A stretch of DNA of 64,000 nucleotides from Streptomyces avermitilis MA-4680 = NBRC 14893 (GCF_000009765.2 NC_003155.5:7316001-7380000), one strand, 5' to 3'; numbered from the stretch's first letter, positions 28,573 through 37,266 are shown. The notes: generated by a model from the sequence alone, not told the origin. Made by a program: numbers and translations.

Positions 28573-29121
28573 ATGGCCAGCTCCAACGCAGCCGCCGCCC
28601 GTCGGCGCCGCGCCCCCGGCCCTGCACCCTCACTGACCGGCCAGGCGGGCGATGTGCACCCCGTGCTGCGCCGGGCCACGGCCCCGCCCGCCGCCCTCGA
28701 CCTGCTTGCCCAGGCCCGCGCCGGTCTCGAAGAGGCGACCGGCCTCGACATGGCCAACGAGCGGTATGCCACGGCGCATCTGGCAGCCCTGCGCACCGCT
28801 GCCGCCGTACTCGCGGCGCGGGCGCGACCGGAGCCGAACGCGCGACGCCGCGCCAGGATCCGGAGCGCCTGGGAAGTGCTCCCCGAGATAGCGCCGGAAC
28901 TCAGCGAGTGGAGCGCGCTGTTCGCCTCGGGGGCGGGCCGCCGCGCCCGCGCCGAGGCCGGCATCCAGGGCGCGGCGAGCAACCGCGACGCCGACGACCT
29001 GATACGCGACGTGGCGATGTTCCTCCGCCTCGTCGAGCGGATGCTCGTCCTCCAGCCGGTCCTGCCCCAGCCACGCCAGGACGACGACCGGGGTGACCGG
29101 GAGGTGCCGGACGCGGGGTGA
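28573..29121 (+). CDS. SAV_6107-like HEPN-domain protein
   Basis: A 182-residue helical protein of the SAV_6107-like HEPN family. After a basic N-terminus (ARRRRAPGPAPS) comes a helical bundle from about 30 (PAALDLLAQARAGLEEATGL, HLAALRTAAAVLAARARPEP, AWEVLPEIAPELSEWSALF). RYATAH fits the R-X4-H spacing of HEPN ribonucleases, but its place early in the bundle makes this uncertain. Many HEPN proteins are RNases or helper domains; the function here is unknown. ATG 28573 has a perfect AGGAGG 6 nt upstream. It is divergent from the ABC operon and may share its palindrome region. Confidence 0.82.
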   Translation: MASSNAAAARRRRAPGPAPSLTGQAGDVHPVLRRATAPPAALDLLAQARAGLEEATGLDMANERYATAHLAALRTAAAVLAARARPEPNARRRARIRSAWEVLPEIAPELSEWSALFASGAGRRARAEAGIQGAASNRDADDLIRDVAMFLRLVERMLVLQPVLPQPRQDDDRGDREVPDAG

Positions 29122-29140
29122 ACCCGGACGCGGGGTGAAC
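29107..29140 (+). repeat. 17-bp perfect tandem duplication over the HEPN gene stop codon
   Basis: CCGGACGCGGGGTGAAC occurs twice in direct tandem (29107-29123, 29124-29140). The first copy carries the TGA stop. Confidence 0.9.
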
Positions 29141-29145
29141 CCGGG

Positions 29146-29170
29146 CCGGGCCGGTGGCGTACCGGCCCGG
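29146..29170 (+). terminator. Hairpin downstream of the HEPN gene
   Basis: CCGGGCCGG (29146-29154) pairs with CCGGCCCGG (29162-29170), a 9-bp stem with a 7-nt loop, 25 nt after the stop. A second GGCGTACCGGCCCGG copy follows directly. Confidence 0.6.
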
Positions 29171-29417
29171 CGGCGTACCGGCCCGGTTCGGGACGGGGTG
29201 ACGCACGGCGCGCGGCCCGCCGTGCGGGGTAACCGAACGGCGCACGAATGACGCGCGGTCCGCCGGGTGGTTCGCTGCGTGGACGGGGGCGCTGGGCACC
29301 CGGCCGGAGGCAATAGGGTGGAGGCGCCTGAAGCCTTCCGCCTGGTACCGAGGTCGGAAGGCACCCCGAATCGCTCCGCCGTACAGAAGGCGGTGCCGCG
29401 CCGAGGAGTCAACTGCC

Positions 29418-30188
29418 GTGTCGGACCCGATGCGCCCCCGCGCTTCTCTCCGTACCGCCGTGGTCTGGGAGGTCCTCAAGGACGCCCTCGACCGCCGCGT
29501 CAAGGCCACGGGGCGGGACGCGCTCGACGTCCTCGACACCGGAGGCGGCAGCGGCAACTTCGCGGTGCCCGCGGCCCGCCTCGGCCACCGCGTCACCGTC
29601 GTCGACCCCAGCCCCAACGCGCTGTTCGCGCTGGAGCGCCGGGCTGCCGAGGCCGGCGTCGCCGACCGCGTGAAGGGCGTTCAGGGCGACGCCCACGGCC
29701 TCTTCGACGTGGTCGAGCGCGGCGGCTACGACGCGGTGCTCTGCCACGGCGTCCTGGAGTACGTGGACGATCCCGCGGAGGGCGTCCGCAACGCGGTGGC
29801 CGCGCTGCGTCCCGAGGGTGTCCTCAGCCTGCTGGCCGCCGGACTCGGCGGAGCCGTGCTCGCACGCGCCCTCGCCGGGCACTTCAAGGAGGCCAAACAG
29901 GCGCTGGAGGACCCGAACGGCCGCTGGGGCGAGGGTGACCCCGTGCCGCACCGCTTCACCGTCGAGCAACTGACCGCTCTCGTCGAGGGCGCGGGCCTGC
30001 GGGTCGGGGCCGTGCACGGCGTCCGGGTCTTCGCGGACCTGGTCCCCGGCGTCCTCGTGGACACCGAGCCGGGAGCCCTGGACGCACTGCTCAAGCTGGA
30101 GGAGGCGGCGGCCGAGTTCCCCGCGTTCCACTCCGTGGCCACACAGCTCCACGTACTGGGTGAGACGCAGGCGGCGGCCGACGCCTGA
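29418..30188 (+). CDS. Class I SAM-dependent methyltransferase
   Basis: A 256-residue methyltransferase. SAM-binding motif I is LDVLDTGGGSGNFAVPAARL, motif II VTVVDPSPNAL with the acidic residue, and motif IV YDAVLCHGVLEYVDDP. The later segment AALRPEGVLSLLAAGLGG is typical of class I folds (CmoM/UbiE-like). GTG 29418 has GAGGAG 8 nt upstream. The substrate is unknown; nothing nearby suggests it. Confidence 0.85.
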   Translation: MSDPMRPRASLRTAVVWEVLKDALDRRVKATGRDALDVLDTGGGSGNFAVPAARLGHRVTVVDPSPNALFALERRAAEAGVADRVKGVQGDAHGLFDVVERGGYDAVLCHGVLEYVDDPAEGVRNAVAALRPEGVLSLLAAGLGGAVLARALAGHFKEAKQALEDPNGRWGEGDPVPHRFTVEQLTALVEGAGLRVGAVHGVRVFADLVPGVLVDTEPGALDALLKLEEAAAEFPAFHSVATQLHVLGETQAAADA

Positions 30189-30248
30189 GCCGCCTCCCTG
30201 ACGCGTCGCTGATCAGGGCCTTGGCGGCAGATGGAGTACGCCACAGGC

Positions 30249-30284
30249 CCCCCGATCGGGCGGTGCGCGCCGTATGATCGGGGG
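30249..30284. terminator. Hairpin in the methyltransferase-DUF3040 gap
   Basis: CCCCCGATC (30249-30257) pairs with GATCGGGGG (30276-30284), a 9-bp perfect stem with an 18-nt loop. It could terminate the methyltransferase transcript. The rest of 30285-30463 holds the DUF3040 promoter and a 10-bp palindrome GCCAATTGGC. Confidence 0.5.
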
Positions 30285-30463
30285 AGACCGTCCGGCATGA
30301 CGGGTCGGCCGCTGGGGAATGCAAGCTTCAGCGAGTCGGAACCCGTCATGGCGGTTTCGGTTGGCCAATTGGCGTAGAGGGGCGGGTTTCAAGGGGGCGA
30401 TTCCCTGCCTATCCTGAAGGGGACCCCCAGTCGCCCCGGCGACTGCACGATGAGGAGGACTCC

Positions 30464-30856
30464 GTGCCGCTCTCGGAGCACGAGCAGCGAATGCTCGAGC
30501 AGATGGAGCGAGCGCTGTACGCCGAAGATCCCAAGTTCGCGACAGCGCTTGAGGGAAGCGGGCTGCGTACGTACACCCGGCGACGGGTTTACCAGGCGGT
30601 CGCGGGCTTCCTGGTGGGTATCGCGCTCCTCATGGCCGGAATGGTCGCACAGCAGATCTGGATCAGTGTGGTGGGGTTCCTCGTCATGCTGGGCTGTGCG
30701 GTGCTCGCCGTCACCGGTTGGCGCAAGGCCCCCAAGCCGGGTGAGCAGTCGGCCGCCGGTGCGCCCGGGGCCCGCCGACAGCCGCGCCGGCGCCGCTCCA
30801 TGATGGACCGCATCGAACAGCGCTGGCAGCGCCGTCGCGACGAGCAAGGCCACTAG
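30464..30856 (+). CDS. DUF3040 membrane protein
   Basis: A 130-residue DUF3040 protein of actinobacteria. The conserved N-terminus MPLSEHEQRMLEQMERALY and PKFATAL precede two membrane helices (VAGFLVGIALLMAGMVAQQI, WISVVGFLVMLGCAVLAVTG). A basic C-terminus follows (RRQPRRRRSMMDRIEQRWQRR). GTG 30464 has AGGAGG 6 nt upstream. A homologue also lies near the dcw cluster in mycobacteria. Function is not known. Confidence 0.88.
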   Translation: MPLSEHEQRMLEQMERALYAEDPKFATALEGSGLRTYTRRRVYQAVAGFLVGIALLMAGMVAQQIWISVVGFLVMLGCAVLAVTGWRKAPKPGEQSAAGAPGARRQPRRRRSMMDRIEQRWQRRRDEQGH

Positions 30857-30881
30857 GCCCTCCGGGCGGCAGTCGAAGACA

Positions 30882-30926
30882 TGCGTAAGGGGTGACCACC
30901 CACAGCAGGTGGTCACCCCTTACGCA
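30882..30926. terminator. 19-bp perfect hairpin after the DUF3040 gene
   Basis: Arms TGCGTAAGGGGTGACCACC (30882-30900) and its exact complement (30908-30926) flank a 7-nt loop, starting 25 nt after the stop. Confidence 0.85.
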
Positions 30927-31141
30927 CGCCCTGAGCCGACCTCCAACGGCCCCCCGCACGGTCCCTGCCGCAGCCGCAGCCGCAGCCGCAGCCGCAGCCG
31001 CAGCCATAGCCGGGGCACCGCAGCAGCCACATCCCCGCAGCCTCACCAGTCCTCCGCAGTTTCCGCGGGCCCGGGGTGCCGGCGGAGCCCCACAGCCAGC
31101 CCAACAGCCAACGCCGCCCCCCGCCCCGGCCACCCACGCGA
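30927..31141. repeat. Gene-free stretch with a CCGCAG hexanucleotide repeat
   Basis: Six exact CCGCAG units run from 30968 to 31003, followed by the variant CCATAG. Several frames cross it but none has start, RBS and normal codon use; I regard it as non-coding. Confidence 0.65.
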
Positions 31142-31180
31142 ACGCCCCGCCCGCCGGGCGAACCCGGGCGGACGGGGCGT
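31142..31180 (-). terminator. Terminator of the MoxR-DUF58-transglutaminase operon
   Basis: Arms 31142-31155 and 31167-31180 pair over 14 bp with one mismatch, 66 nt beyond the transglutaminase stop. Confidence 0.6.
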
Positions 31181-31245
31181 CTGACATGAGCCGGTTCAAA
31201 CGGCCGTGCCAATCGGCAGTGCCAGTCAGCCGTTCAGCCAGCCGT

Positions 31246-33633
31246 TCAACCGTTCTGGCTCGACGGCCGTCTCGGCAGGGTCGGCCGACGGGCCGCCAGG
31301 TTCGTCCTCAGCGCCGTCCAGCGGTCGGACACCGCCCAGGCCATCCGGACAGCTGAACGCGGCGCCAGCAGAGCACGCAGGCGTGTCGGGCGGCTCACCG
31401 TGGAGTTCAGGGCACTCCCGACGAGGCGGGCGTCCTCCGCCAGCCCCGCCGTCGGGCGGGGGCGCGGCGCGTACAGAACCTGTTCCACCGCCGCCGCCAG
31501 CCGGTGCACCGCTGCCGCGGCCGCGGGATCCAGATGACCGAGACGGGCGATCCGGGCCGCGGCCTTGCGCGGTGTCTGGGACTCGTCCGGCGCGATCCCG
31601 TGGTCCCACGCCGTATCGGTCACCTCCTGCCAGGCCGCCAGGGCGTGGGCCGCCGCACTCTCCTCCGTACGGCCGTGCGTACCGAGCCGTACGGCCCGCA
31701 CCCGCATCCGCCACAGCATCGGCAGGAACGGCAGCACCAGCACCACGAGCCCCACCAGGGTCCACAGCAGGATCCCGTACCACGGCGGACCGGCGTCGCC
31801 CGAGCCCGCCACGGCCTGCGCCGACTGGCTCGGGCACGCCTCCAGCTTCCGCTCCTGGGCCGAGCAGCTCGCACTCGCCGACGGCGCGGCCGACGGTGCG
31901 GCGGACGCCGACCGCGTCGGCTTCGGCACATCGGGACTGTCACCGGACGGGGTGTCCGACTGCGTGTACGTCGGCGTCGTCCCCCGGTTCGGGGTCGGCT
32001 CGAAGCGGGTCCAGCCCACGCCCTCGAAGTACAGCTCGGGCCAGGCGTGCGCGTCCCGCAGCCCCACCGACATCGAGCCGTCCGCCTGCGGCGAGCCCGG
32101 AGTGAAGCCCACCGCGACCCGGGCCGGTATCCCCAGCGTCCGCGCCATCGCGGCCATCGCGAAGGAGAAGTGGACGCAGAAGCCCTGCTTCTGCTTCAGG
32201 AACCGGGCGATCGCCGCGGAGCCGCTGCCCGCCTGCACCTGGGTGTCGTACGTGAACCCGCCGTTCACGGCGAAGTAGTCCTGGAGCTTGACCGCCTGCT
32301 CGTAGTGGTTCGCCGAGCCGTCCGTGACCTCGCGTGCCGTCCTGGCCACCACGGCCGGCAGCGAGTCGGGCACCTTGGTGAACTCGCGCTTCAGCGCCGC
32401 CGGCGGCTCGGGTGACAGGGCGAGCTGTTCCGCGGTCGGCTGCACGATCAGGCTCTTGACCGTGTACTGCGCACCCCGGGTGTTCTGGCCGTGGTCGCCG
32501 ACGAGCGTGCGCCCGATCGGCTCGTACCGCCACTTGCCCTTGATCTGCACACCGGTCGCGGGGTACGGCATCGGCAGCCAGTCCTGCGCGTACCAGTCCG
32601 CCGCCGAGACACGGGTCTCGATCTCGGTCCGCCGTATGTCGGTGCCGAGCCCGATCGGCGTCTGGAAGGTGTCCGGCACCCCGACGATGTGCCGCTGGGC
32701 CGGCTTCCAGGACGTGCCGTCGAAGTCGTCCAGGGAGACGATCCGCAGATACATGTCCCGGGTGTTCTCGGTGTTGGTGCGGTACGACATGACCTGGCGG
32801 TCCTGATCCACGTTCAGACTGTCGCGCAGCGACACCAGCGGGTTCACCGCGGAGATCGTGCCGCCGTCGCCGGTCCCGGCGCCCACGCCGGTCCTGGCAC
32901 CGTCCAGCAGCCCGCCGTCGAGCGCGGGCAGGCCGAGCGGCACGATCAGGGCGACGCCCAGCGCGACCGCGCCGATGCGCCGGCCGGTGCGCACGGGTGC
33001 CACGGCGCCGCCGGAGTCGGTGCCCGGCGCCCGGGCCGCGCCGCCGAAGACGCGCCCCCACTGGGAGAGGCGGTCGCGGCCCTCGGCCAGCAGCAGCATC
33101 AGATAGCCCGCGGCCGCGACCACGAACCACAGCCAGTCGGCCGCGCCGTCGGACAGCCCCGCGGCCACCGAGTACAGGGCGAGCAGCGGCAGTCCGGCCG
33201 GGGCCGCGGTGCGGAACGTCACCGCCAGCGCGTCGACCGCGAGCCCGATCACCAGGACGCCGCCGACCATCATCAGCCGGATCCCGGGAGACAGCGGCGC
33301 GGGTATCGCGTAACGCCCGACATCGTCCGTGCCCGACTGGAGCAACTCCCCGAAGCGTTGGAAGACGTCCGGCCCGGGGATGAAGCCGGCGAGGGCCTGT
33401 TCCCGGGCGAACGTCAGGGTCAGCAGCAGCAGGGTGACCAGCACCTGGCAGGCGATGGTCAGCGGCCGGGCCAGTGGGACCCGCCGGGTCAGCGCCCCGA
33501 CCCCGGTCTGCACCGCCACCAGGAACGCCGCCTGGAAGAGCCAGGTCGGCGGATCGACCAGCGGCAGCAGCGCGCACGATGCCATCAGCGTCGCCGCCGC
33601 GGCACACAGCGCCAGGCGGGCGCGCCCGCTCAT
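31246..33633 (-). CDS. Transglutaminase-like membrane protein (TgpA/DUF3488)
   Basis: A 795-residue protein: six or more N-terminal helices (DUF3488/TgpA_N, residues 1-230), a large extracellular transglutaminase core, then one helix (GILLWTLVGLVVLVLPFLPM) and a cytosolic DUF4129 tail. The catalytic Cys is in KQGFCVHFSFAMAAMARTLG, and the His in GLRDAHAWPELYFEG; WTRFEPTPNRG follows. The family are cysteine peptidase or transglutaminase-fold enzymes acting outside the membrane. The start overlaps the DUF58 stop by ATGA with GGAGGG before it. With MoxR and DUF58 upstream it forms a widespread actinobacterial operon of unclear role. Confidence 0.9.
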   Translation of the reverse strand: MSGRARLALCAAAATLMASCALLPLVDPPTWLFQAAFLVAVQTGVGALTRRVPLARPLTIACQVLVTLLLLTLTFAREQALAGFIPGPDVFQRFGELLQSGTDDVGRYAIPAPLSPGIRLMMVGGVLVIGLAVDALAVTFRTAAPAGLPLLALYSVAAGLSDGAADWLWFVVAAAGYLMLLLAEGRDRLSQWGRVFGGAARAPGTDSGGAVAPVRTGRRIGAVALGVALIVPLGLPALDGGLLDGARTGVGAGTGDGGTISAVNPLVSLRDSLNVDQDRQVMSYRTNTENTRDMYLRIVSLDDFDGTSWKPAQRHIVGVPDTFQTPIGLGTDIRRTEIETRVSAADWYAQDWLPMPYPATGVQIKGKWRYEPIGRTLVGDHGQNTRGAQYTVKSLIVQPTAEQLALSPEPPAALKREFTKVPDSLPAVVARTAREVTDGSANHYEQAVKLQDYFAVNGGFTYDTQVQAGSGSAAIARFLKQKQGFCVHFSFAMAAMARTLGIPARVAVGFTPGSPQADGSMSVGLRDAHAWPELYFEGVGWTRFEPTPNRGTTPTYTQSDTPSGDSPDVPKPTRSASAAPSAAPSASASCSAQERKLEACPSQSAQAVAGSGDAGPPWYGILLWTLVGLVVLVLPFLPMLWRMRVRAVRLGTHGRTEESAAAHALAAWQEVTDTAWDHGIAPDESQTPRKAAARIARLGHLDPAAAAAVHRLAAAVEQVLYAPRPRPTAGLAEDARLVGSALNSTVSRPTRLRALLAPRSAVRMAWAVSDRWTALRTNLAARRPTLPRRPSSQNG

Positions 33634-34988
33634 GACCGTCCCTCCGTACCGCTTCCGGCGCCGATGCCCATGCGCTGTCGGTCCGCCTGGCGCCACAGGT
33701 CGGCGAGTCCGGCTCCCCGTGGCACCTTCAGCGCCGTCCAGCCCGCCTCGCGCAGCATCCGCAGCCGCTCCTCGCTCTTGTCCAAGGGGCCCGGCACATC
33801 GGCCGCCTCGCGCACCCAGCTCTCACTGTCCAGCAGGAACGCCACCGCCCCACCGCTGCGCGGGCGCATCTTGGCGACCACCGTGGCCTGTTCCTCGTCG
33901 AGGTCGCCGAAGAAGGCGACCAGCAGGCCCTCGTTGCCCCCGCGCAGCACGTCGTAGGCGTGGGACAGGCCCGTGCCGTCCGAGTGGTCGATCACCGCGA
34001 GGGTGTCCATCATCAGTCCGGCCGCGTCGGCCGACTCCTGGCTCGCGCCCGCGAACCCGTCGGCCCCCTCGGCGGGCACCGAACTGCCGGTGTCCGTCAG
34101 CAGCCGCACCGAGAAGCCCCGTTCGAGCATGTGCACCAGCGTGGACGCCGCACCCGAGACCGCCCATTCGAACGCCGAGTCCGGGCCCGCGCCCTGGAAG
34201 GCGAGGCCCCTGGTGTCGAGGAACACCGTGCAGCGGGACCGCTGCGGCTGCTCCTCACGGCGGACCATCAGCTCGCCGTAGCGCGCGGTCAGCCGCCAGT
34301 GGACCCGGCGCAGATCGTCACCGTGCCGGTACCCGCGCGGGATCACGTCGTCCTCGCCCGCCAGCGCCAGTGCGCGCTGCCGCCCGTCGCCGTACCCCTT
34401 CGCCTCGCCGCTCAGCCGTACAGGCGGCAGCGGCTCCACGCGCGGGATGACCGTCAGGGTGTCGTACGTCGAGAAGGAGCGGGTCAGCTCGCACATGCCG
34501 AACGGGTCGGTGAGCCGCAGCTGGAGCGGGCCCAGCGGGTAGCGGCCGCGCAGATCGGAGCGCACGCGGTAGGACACCTCGCGGCGCCCGCCCGCCTCCA
34601 CCCGGTCCAGGACGAACCGGGGGCGCGGCCCGAGCACGTACGGCACCCGGTCCTGGAGCATCAGCAGTCCGGTGGGCAGCCGCGAGACGTTGTCCATCCG
34701 CAGATGGACCCGGGCCTCGGAACCGGCGGGCACGCGCCCCGGGGACAGCCGGCGGCTGCCCGCGACCCGGTAGCGCGTGCGGTACAGCACGGTCGCGCAC
34801 ACCAGCGGCAGCACGGCCAGCAGCAGACCGACCCGGAGCAGATCGCTCTGCCCCAGGACGTAGGCGCAGATGGCGGCAGCGATGCCGGCGGCCAGGAAGG
34901 AGCGCCCGCGCGTGGTGAGACCGGCGAGGGCCGTGCGCAGCCCGCCCTTGTCCTCCTCGGGGGTGGGGGCCGGCGCCCCTTGCGTCAT
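33630..34988 (-). CDS. DUF58 domain protein
   Basis: A 452-residue membrane-anchored protein. Two adjacent helices (SFLAAGIAAAICAYVLG; VGLLLAVLPLVCATVLY) are followed by a beta-rich region. The DUF58 motif lies near residues 235-270 (PRGYRHGDDLRRVHWRLTAR), then a VWA-like fold (CTVFLDTRGLAF). DUF58 proteins partner MoxR ATPases. The ATG overlaps the MoxR stop as TGATG, and GGAGG lies 5 nt upstream. Confidence 0.88.
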   Translation of the reverse strand: MTQGAPAPTPEEDKGGLRTALAGLTTRGRSFLAAGIAAAICAYVLGQSDLLRVGLLLAVLPLVCATVLYRTRYRVAGSRRLSPGRVPAGSEARVHLRMDNVSRLPTGLLMLQDRVPYVLGPRPRFVLDRVEAGGRREVSYRVRSDLRGRYPLGPLQLRLTDPFGMCELTRSFSTYDTLTVIPRVEPLPPVRLSGEAKGYGDGRQRALALAGEDDVIPRGYRHGDDLRRVHWRLTARYGELMVRREEQPQRSRCTVFLDTRGLAFQGAGPDSAFEWAVSGAASTLVHMLERGFSVRLLTDTGSSVPAEGADGFAGASQESADAAGLMMDTLAVIDHSDGTGLSHAYDVLRGGNEGLLVAFFGDLDEEQATVVAKMRPRSGGAVAFLLDSESWVREAADVPGPLDKSEERLRMLREAGWTALKVPRGAGLADLWRQADRQRMGIGAGSGTEGRS

Positions 34989-36019
34989 CACAGCCTCCGG
35001 GGTGGCTGCTGGCCGAAGGCGCCACGGCCCGTGGTGAAGCCCGCCTGCTGCTGGGGCGTCGCCGGCACGGCGGTGCGCTGAAGGATCTCCTGGACGACCT
35101 GTTCCGCCGTACGACGGTTCAGCTGGGCCTGAGCGGTGGGCAGCAGGCGGTGGGCCAGGACGGCCACGGCGAGCGCCTGTACGTCGTCCGGCAGGGCGTA
35201 CTCCCGGCCGCTGAGCGCGGCGGACGCCTTCGCCGCGCGCAGCAGGTGCAGCGTGGCCCGCGGCGAGGCGCCGAGTCTCAGGTCGGGGTGGGTGCGCGTG
35301 GCCGCGACCAGGTCCACCGCGTACCTGCGGACCGACTCGGCGACATGGACCGAGCGCACCGCGTCGACCAGCTTCACGATCTCGTGCGCGTGCGCCACCG
35401 GCTGGAGGTCGTCCAGCGGGTTCACCCCGCCGTGGATGTCGAGCATCTCCAGCTCGGCCTCGGCGCTCGGATAGCCGATGGAGACCCGGGCCATGAAGCG
35501 GTCGCGCTGGGCCTCCGGAAGCGGGTAGGTGCCCTCCATCTCGACCGGGTTCTGCGTGGCCACCACCATGAACGGGCTCGGCAGCTCATAGGTGTGCCCG
35601 TCGATCGTGACCTGGCGTTCCTCCATCGACTCCAGGAGCGCGGACTGCGTCTTGGGCGAGGCGCGGTTGATCTCGTCGCCGATCACGATCTGCGCGAAGA
35701 TCGCGCCCGGCTTGAACTCGAATTCCCGGCGCTGCTGGTCCCAGATGGACACACCCGTGATGTCCGAGGGCAGCAGGTCGGGCGTGAACTGGATACGCCG
35801 CACCGAGCAGTCGATGGACCGCGCCAGTGCCTTGGCGAGCATGGTCTTGCCGACGCCCGGGACATCCTCGATCAGAAGATGTCCCTCGGCGAGCAGCACG
35901 GTCAGCGAAAGCCGTACGACCTCTGGCTTGCCTTCGATCACTCCTTCCACCGAACTGCGGACGCGCTCCACAGTGGCGGTCAGATCTGTAAGGCTCGCTC
36001 GATCGTCATAGGTCGTCAC
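34988..36019 (-). CDS. MoxR-family AAA+ ATPase
   Basis: A 343-residue MoxR ATPase, thought to act as chaperone or activator for VWA/DUF58 partners. Walker A IEDVPGVGKTMLAKAL, Walker B IVIGDEINRASPKTQSALLE, sensor 1 VVATQNPVEMEGTYPLPEAQ with the arginine finger QRDRFM, and a C-terminal helical lid. GTG 36019 has GAGGAGG just upstream. First gene of a three-gene operon with DUF58 and the transglutaminase. A 10-bp palindrome GTGACGTCAC lies at 36113-36122 in its upstream region. Confidence 0.92.
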   Translation of the reverse strand: MTTYDDRASLTDLTATVERVRSSVEGVIEGKPEVVRLSLTVLLAEGHLLIEDVPGVGKTMLAKALARSIDCSVRRIQFTPDLLPSDITGVSIWDQQRREFEFKPGAIFAQIVIGDEINRASPKTQSALLESMEERQVTIDGHTYELPSPFMVVATQNPVEMEGTYPLPEAQRDRFMARVSIGYPSAEAELEMLDIHGGVNPLDDLQPVAHAHEIVKLVDAVRSVHVAESVRRYAVDLVAATRTHPDLRLGASPRATLHLLRAAKASAALSGREYALPDDVQALAVAVLAHRLLPTAQAQLNRRTAEQVVQEILQRTAVPATPQQQAGFTTGRGAFGQQPPRRL

Positions 36020-36266
36020 CCGGCCCTCCTCGGCCCGTTCTTTCTCCGGGCCGACGCTCTGCGATGCGGACCGGCCCACCCCGAAACACGGACACCACGC
36101 GCATAGTTCCGCGTGACGTCACACCCGCATTCTTGTTGCCGTTACCGGTTCGTGTCACTCGCCTGTGGATAACTGGCCGCGATATGCCGGACTTACGACC
36201 TATTGCAATGCCGGGACCGGGGCTTTTTCCGTGACGAGAGTGCCCTGTGGGGCGCCGGCAGGACGG

Positions 36267-36815
36267 CTAGGCGGGGTCGATCTCGCGCAGCCGGCCCGTT
36301 TTCACGTCGAAGACGAAGCCGCGCACGTCGTCGGTGTGCAGCAGGAACGGGGAGGTCCGTACGCGCTGCATGGACTGCCGAACGTCCTGTTCGACGTCCC
36401 GGAAGGCCTCGACCGCCCAGGCCGGACGCTGTCCGACCTCCATCTCCAGCTCGTGCCGGAAGTCCTCGGTGAGGGACTCCAGACCGCAGCCGGTGTGGTG
36501 GATGAGGACCACGCTGCGGGTGCCGAGCGCCCGCTGGCTGATGGTGAGGGAGCGGATCACGTCGTCGGTGACCACACCGCCCGCGTTGCGGATGGTGTGG
36601 CAGTCGCCCAGTTCCAGGCCGAGCGCGGCATGCAGGTCGAGCCGGGCGTCCATGCAGGCGACCACGGCGACGTGCAGGACGGGGCGCGCGTCCATGCCGG
36701 GGTCGGAGAACGCGGCGGCGTACCGCTGGTTCGCGTCGATCAGGCGGTCGGTCACGGTGCCGTCGGTGGATATGGCGTCTTCGGGTTCAGTGGGAACGGA
36801 TGCGGAAGTCGTCAT
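36267..36815 (-). CDS. Beta-carbonic anhydrase
   Basis: A 182-residue beta-class carbonic anhydrase, interconverting CO2 and bicarbonate. Zinc ligands are visible: Cys in VACMDARLD (with the Asp-Arg dyad) and His-X2-Cys in LIHHTGCG. NAGGVVTDDVIRSL and RGFVFDVKTGRL are conserved in the Rv1284-like small type. ATG 36815 follows AGGT. It is divergent from the rsmH leader region. Confidence 0.9.
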   Translation of the reverse strand: MTTSASVPTEPEDAISTDGTVTDRLIDANQRYAAAFSDPGMDARPVLHVAVVACMDARLDLHAALGLELGDCHTIRNAGGVVTDDVIRSLTISQRALGTRSVVLIHHTGCGLESLTEDFRHELEMEVGQRPAWAVEAFRDVEQDVRQSMQRVRTSPFLLHTDDVRGFVFDVKTGRLREIDPA

Positions 36816-36991
36816 ACCTATGACGGTACTGGTCACCTGCGGTCGGGGCGCGCTGTGAGTGGGGACAAAGAACGCCATCGTGACGTGTTGTGAGGTAACC
36901 CACACGAGGGGTTGCTCAGTGCCCGTATGGGTGATTGCCATGGATTTGCGGCTTCGCCGGGGCGGGGGTACGCGACGCGCAGGCCGGTTGA

Positions 36992-37019
36992 TTGACCGGA
37001 AGACAGGGTGGACTAAAGT
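36992..37019 (+). promoter_or_regulatory. Candidate dcw promoter upstream of rsmH
   Basis: TTGACC (36992-36997) and TAAAGT (37014-37019) are separated by 16 nt. This would start transcription near 37026 and give a leader of about 237 nt. The other bases of the 36816-36991 gap show no further gene; the carbonic anhydrase promoter must also lie there. Confidence 0.5.
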
Positions 37020-37080
37020 GACGCGAAGTGGGAGGCGAGGCGCTCTCCCTGCGGATTGTTCACCCCAGGAGACCTCGGCC

Positions 37081-37266
37081 ATGTGCCGGAATCTCCCCGC
37101 GTGCGCGGCGCGTACGTACGGCTCGGCCTCCTCCCGCTCCGGTCCGCTGACGCTTCCGGCGCCGGCAGGCCTCCCCGTCACCGGGGGCACCTCCCAGCGT
37201 CAGCCGGGGGAGGGCGGGGACCCGGCGGTGCGTGCGCCCCGCGCCGGACCTGAGAGGGCCCCTTGA
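37081..37266 (+). CDS. Candidate 61-residue leader ORF coupled to rsmH
   Basis: Begins [20 protein letters not shown]; rich in Ala, Pro, Gly, Arg and Ser; no family recognised. AGGAGA lies 8 nt before the ATG. The TGA stop overlaps the TTG start of rsmH as TTGA, the classical coupling arrangement. Third-position G+C is about 84%, lower than the neighbouring genes, so it may be a regulatory leader rather than a functional protein. Part of the region also looks able to form strong RNA structure. Confidence 0.45.
   Translation: MCRNLPACAARTYGSASSRSGPLTLPAPAGLPVTGGTSQRQPGEGGDPAVRAPRAGPERAP

Noticed and set aside
30913-31212. A minus-strand frame with a (GC)n-rich repeat from the CCGCAG array
   Set aside because: The repetitive Gly-Cys peptide comes only from the hexanucleotide repeat; there is no RBS and no normal codon use outside it.
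36113-36122. GTGACGTCAC palindrome upstream of the MoxR gene, considered as a BldD or Crp site
   Set aside because: The half-site spacing does not fit Crp, and the match to BldD is weak. Ten bases can occur by chance.
36164-36172. TGTGGATAA, a perfect E. coli DnaA box
   Set aside because: A single box with no cluster and no dnaA/dnaN genes; streptomycete origins carry many boxes. Chance is likely.
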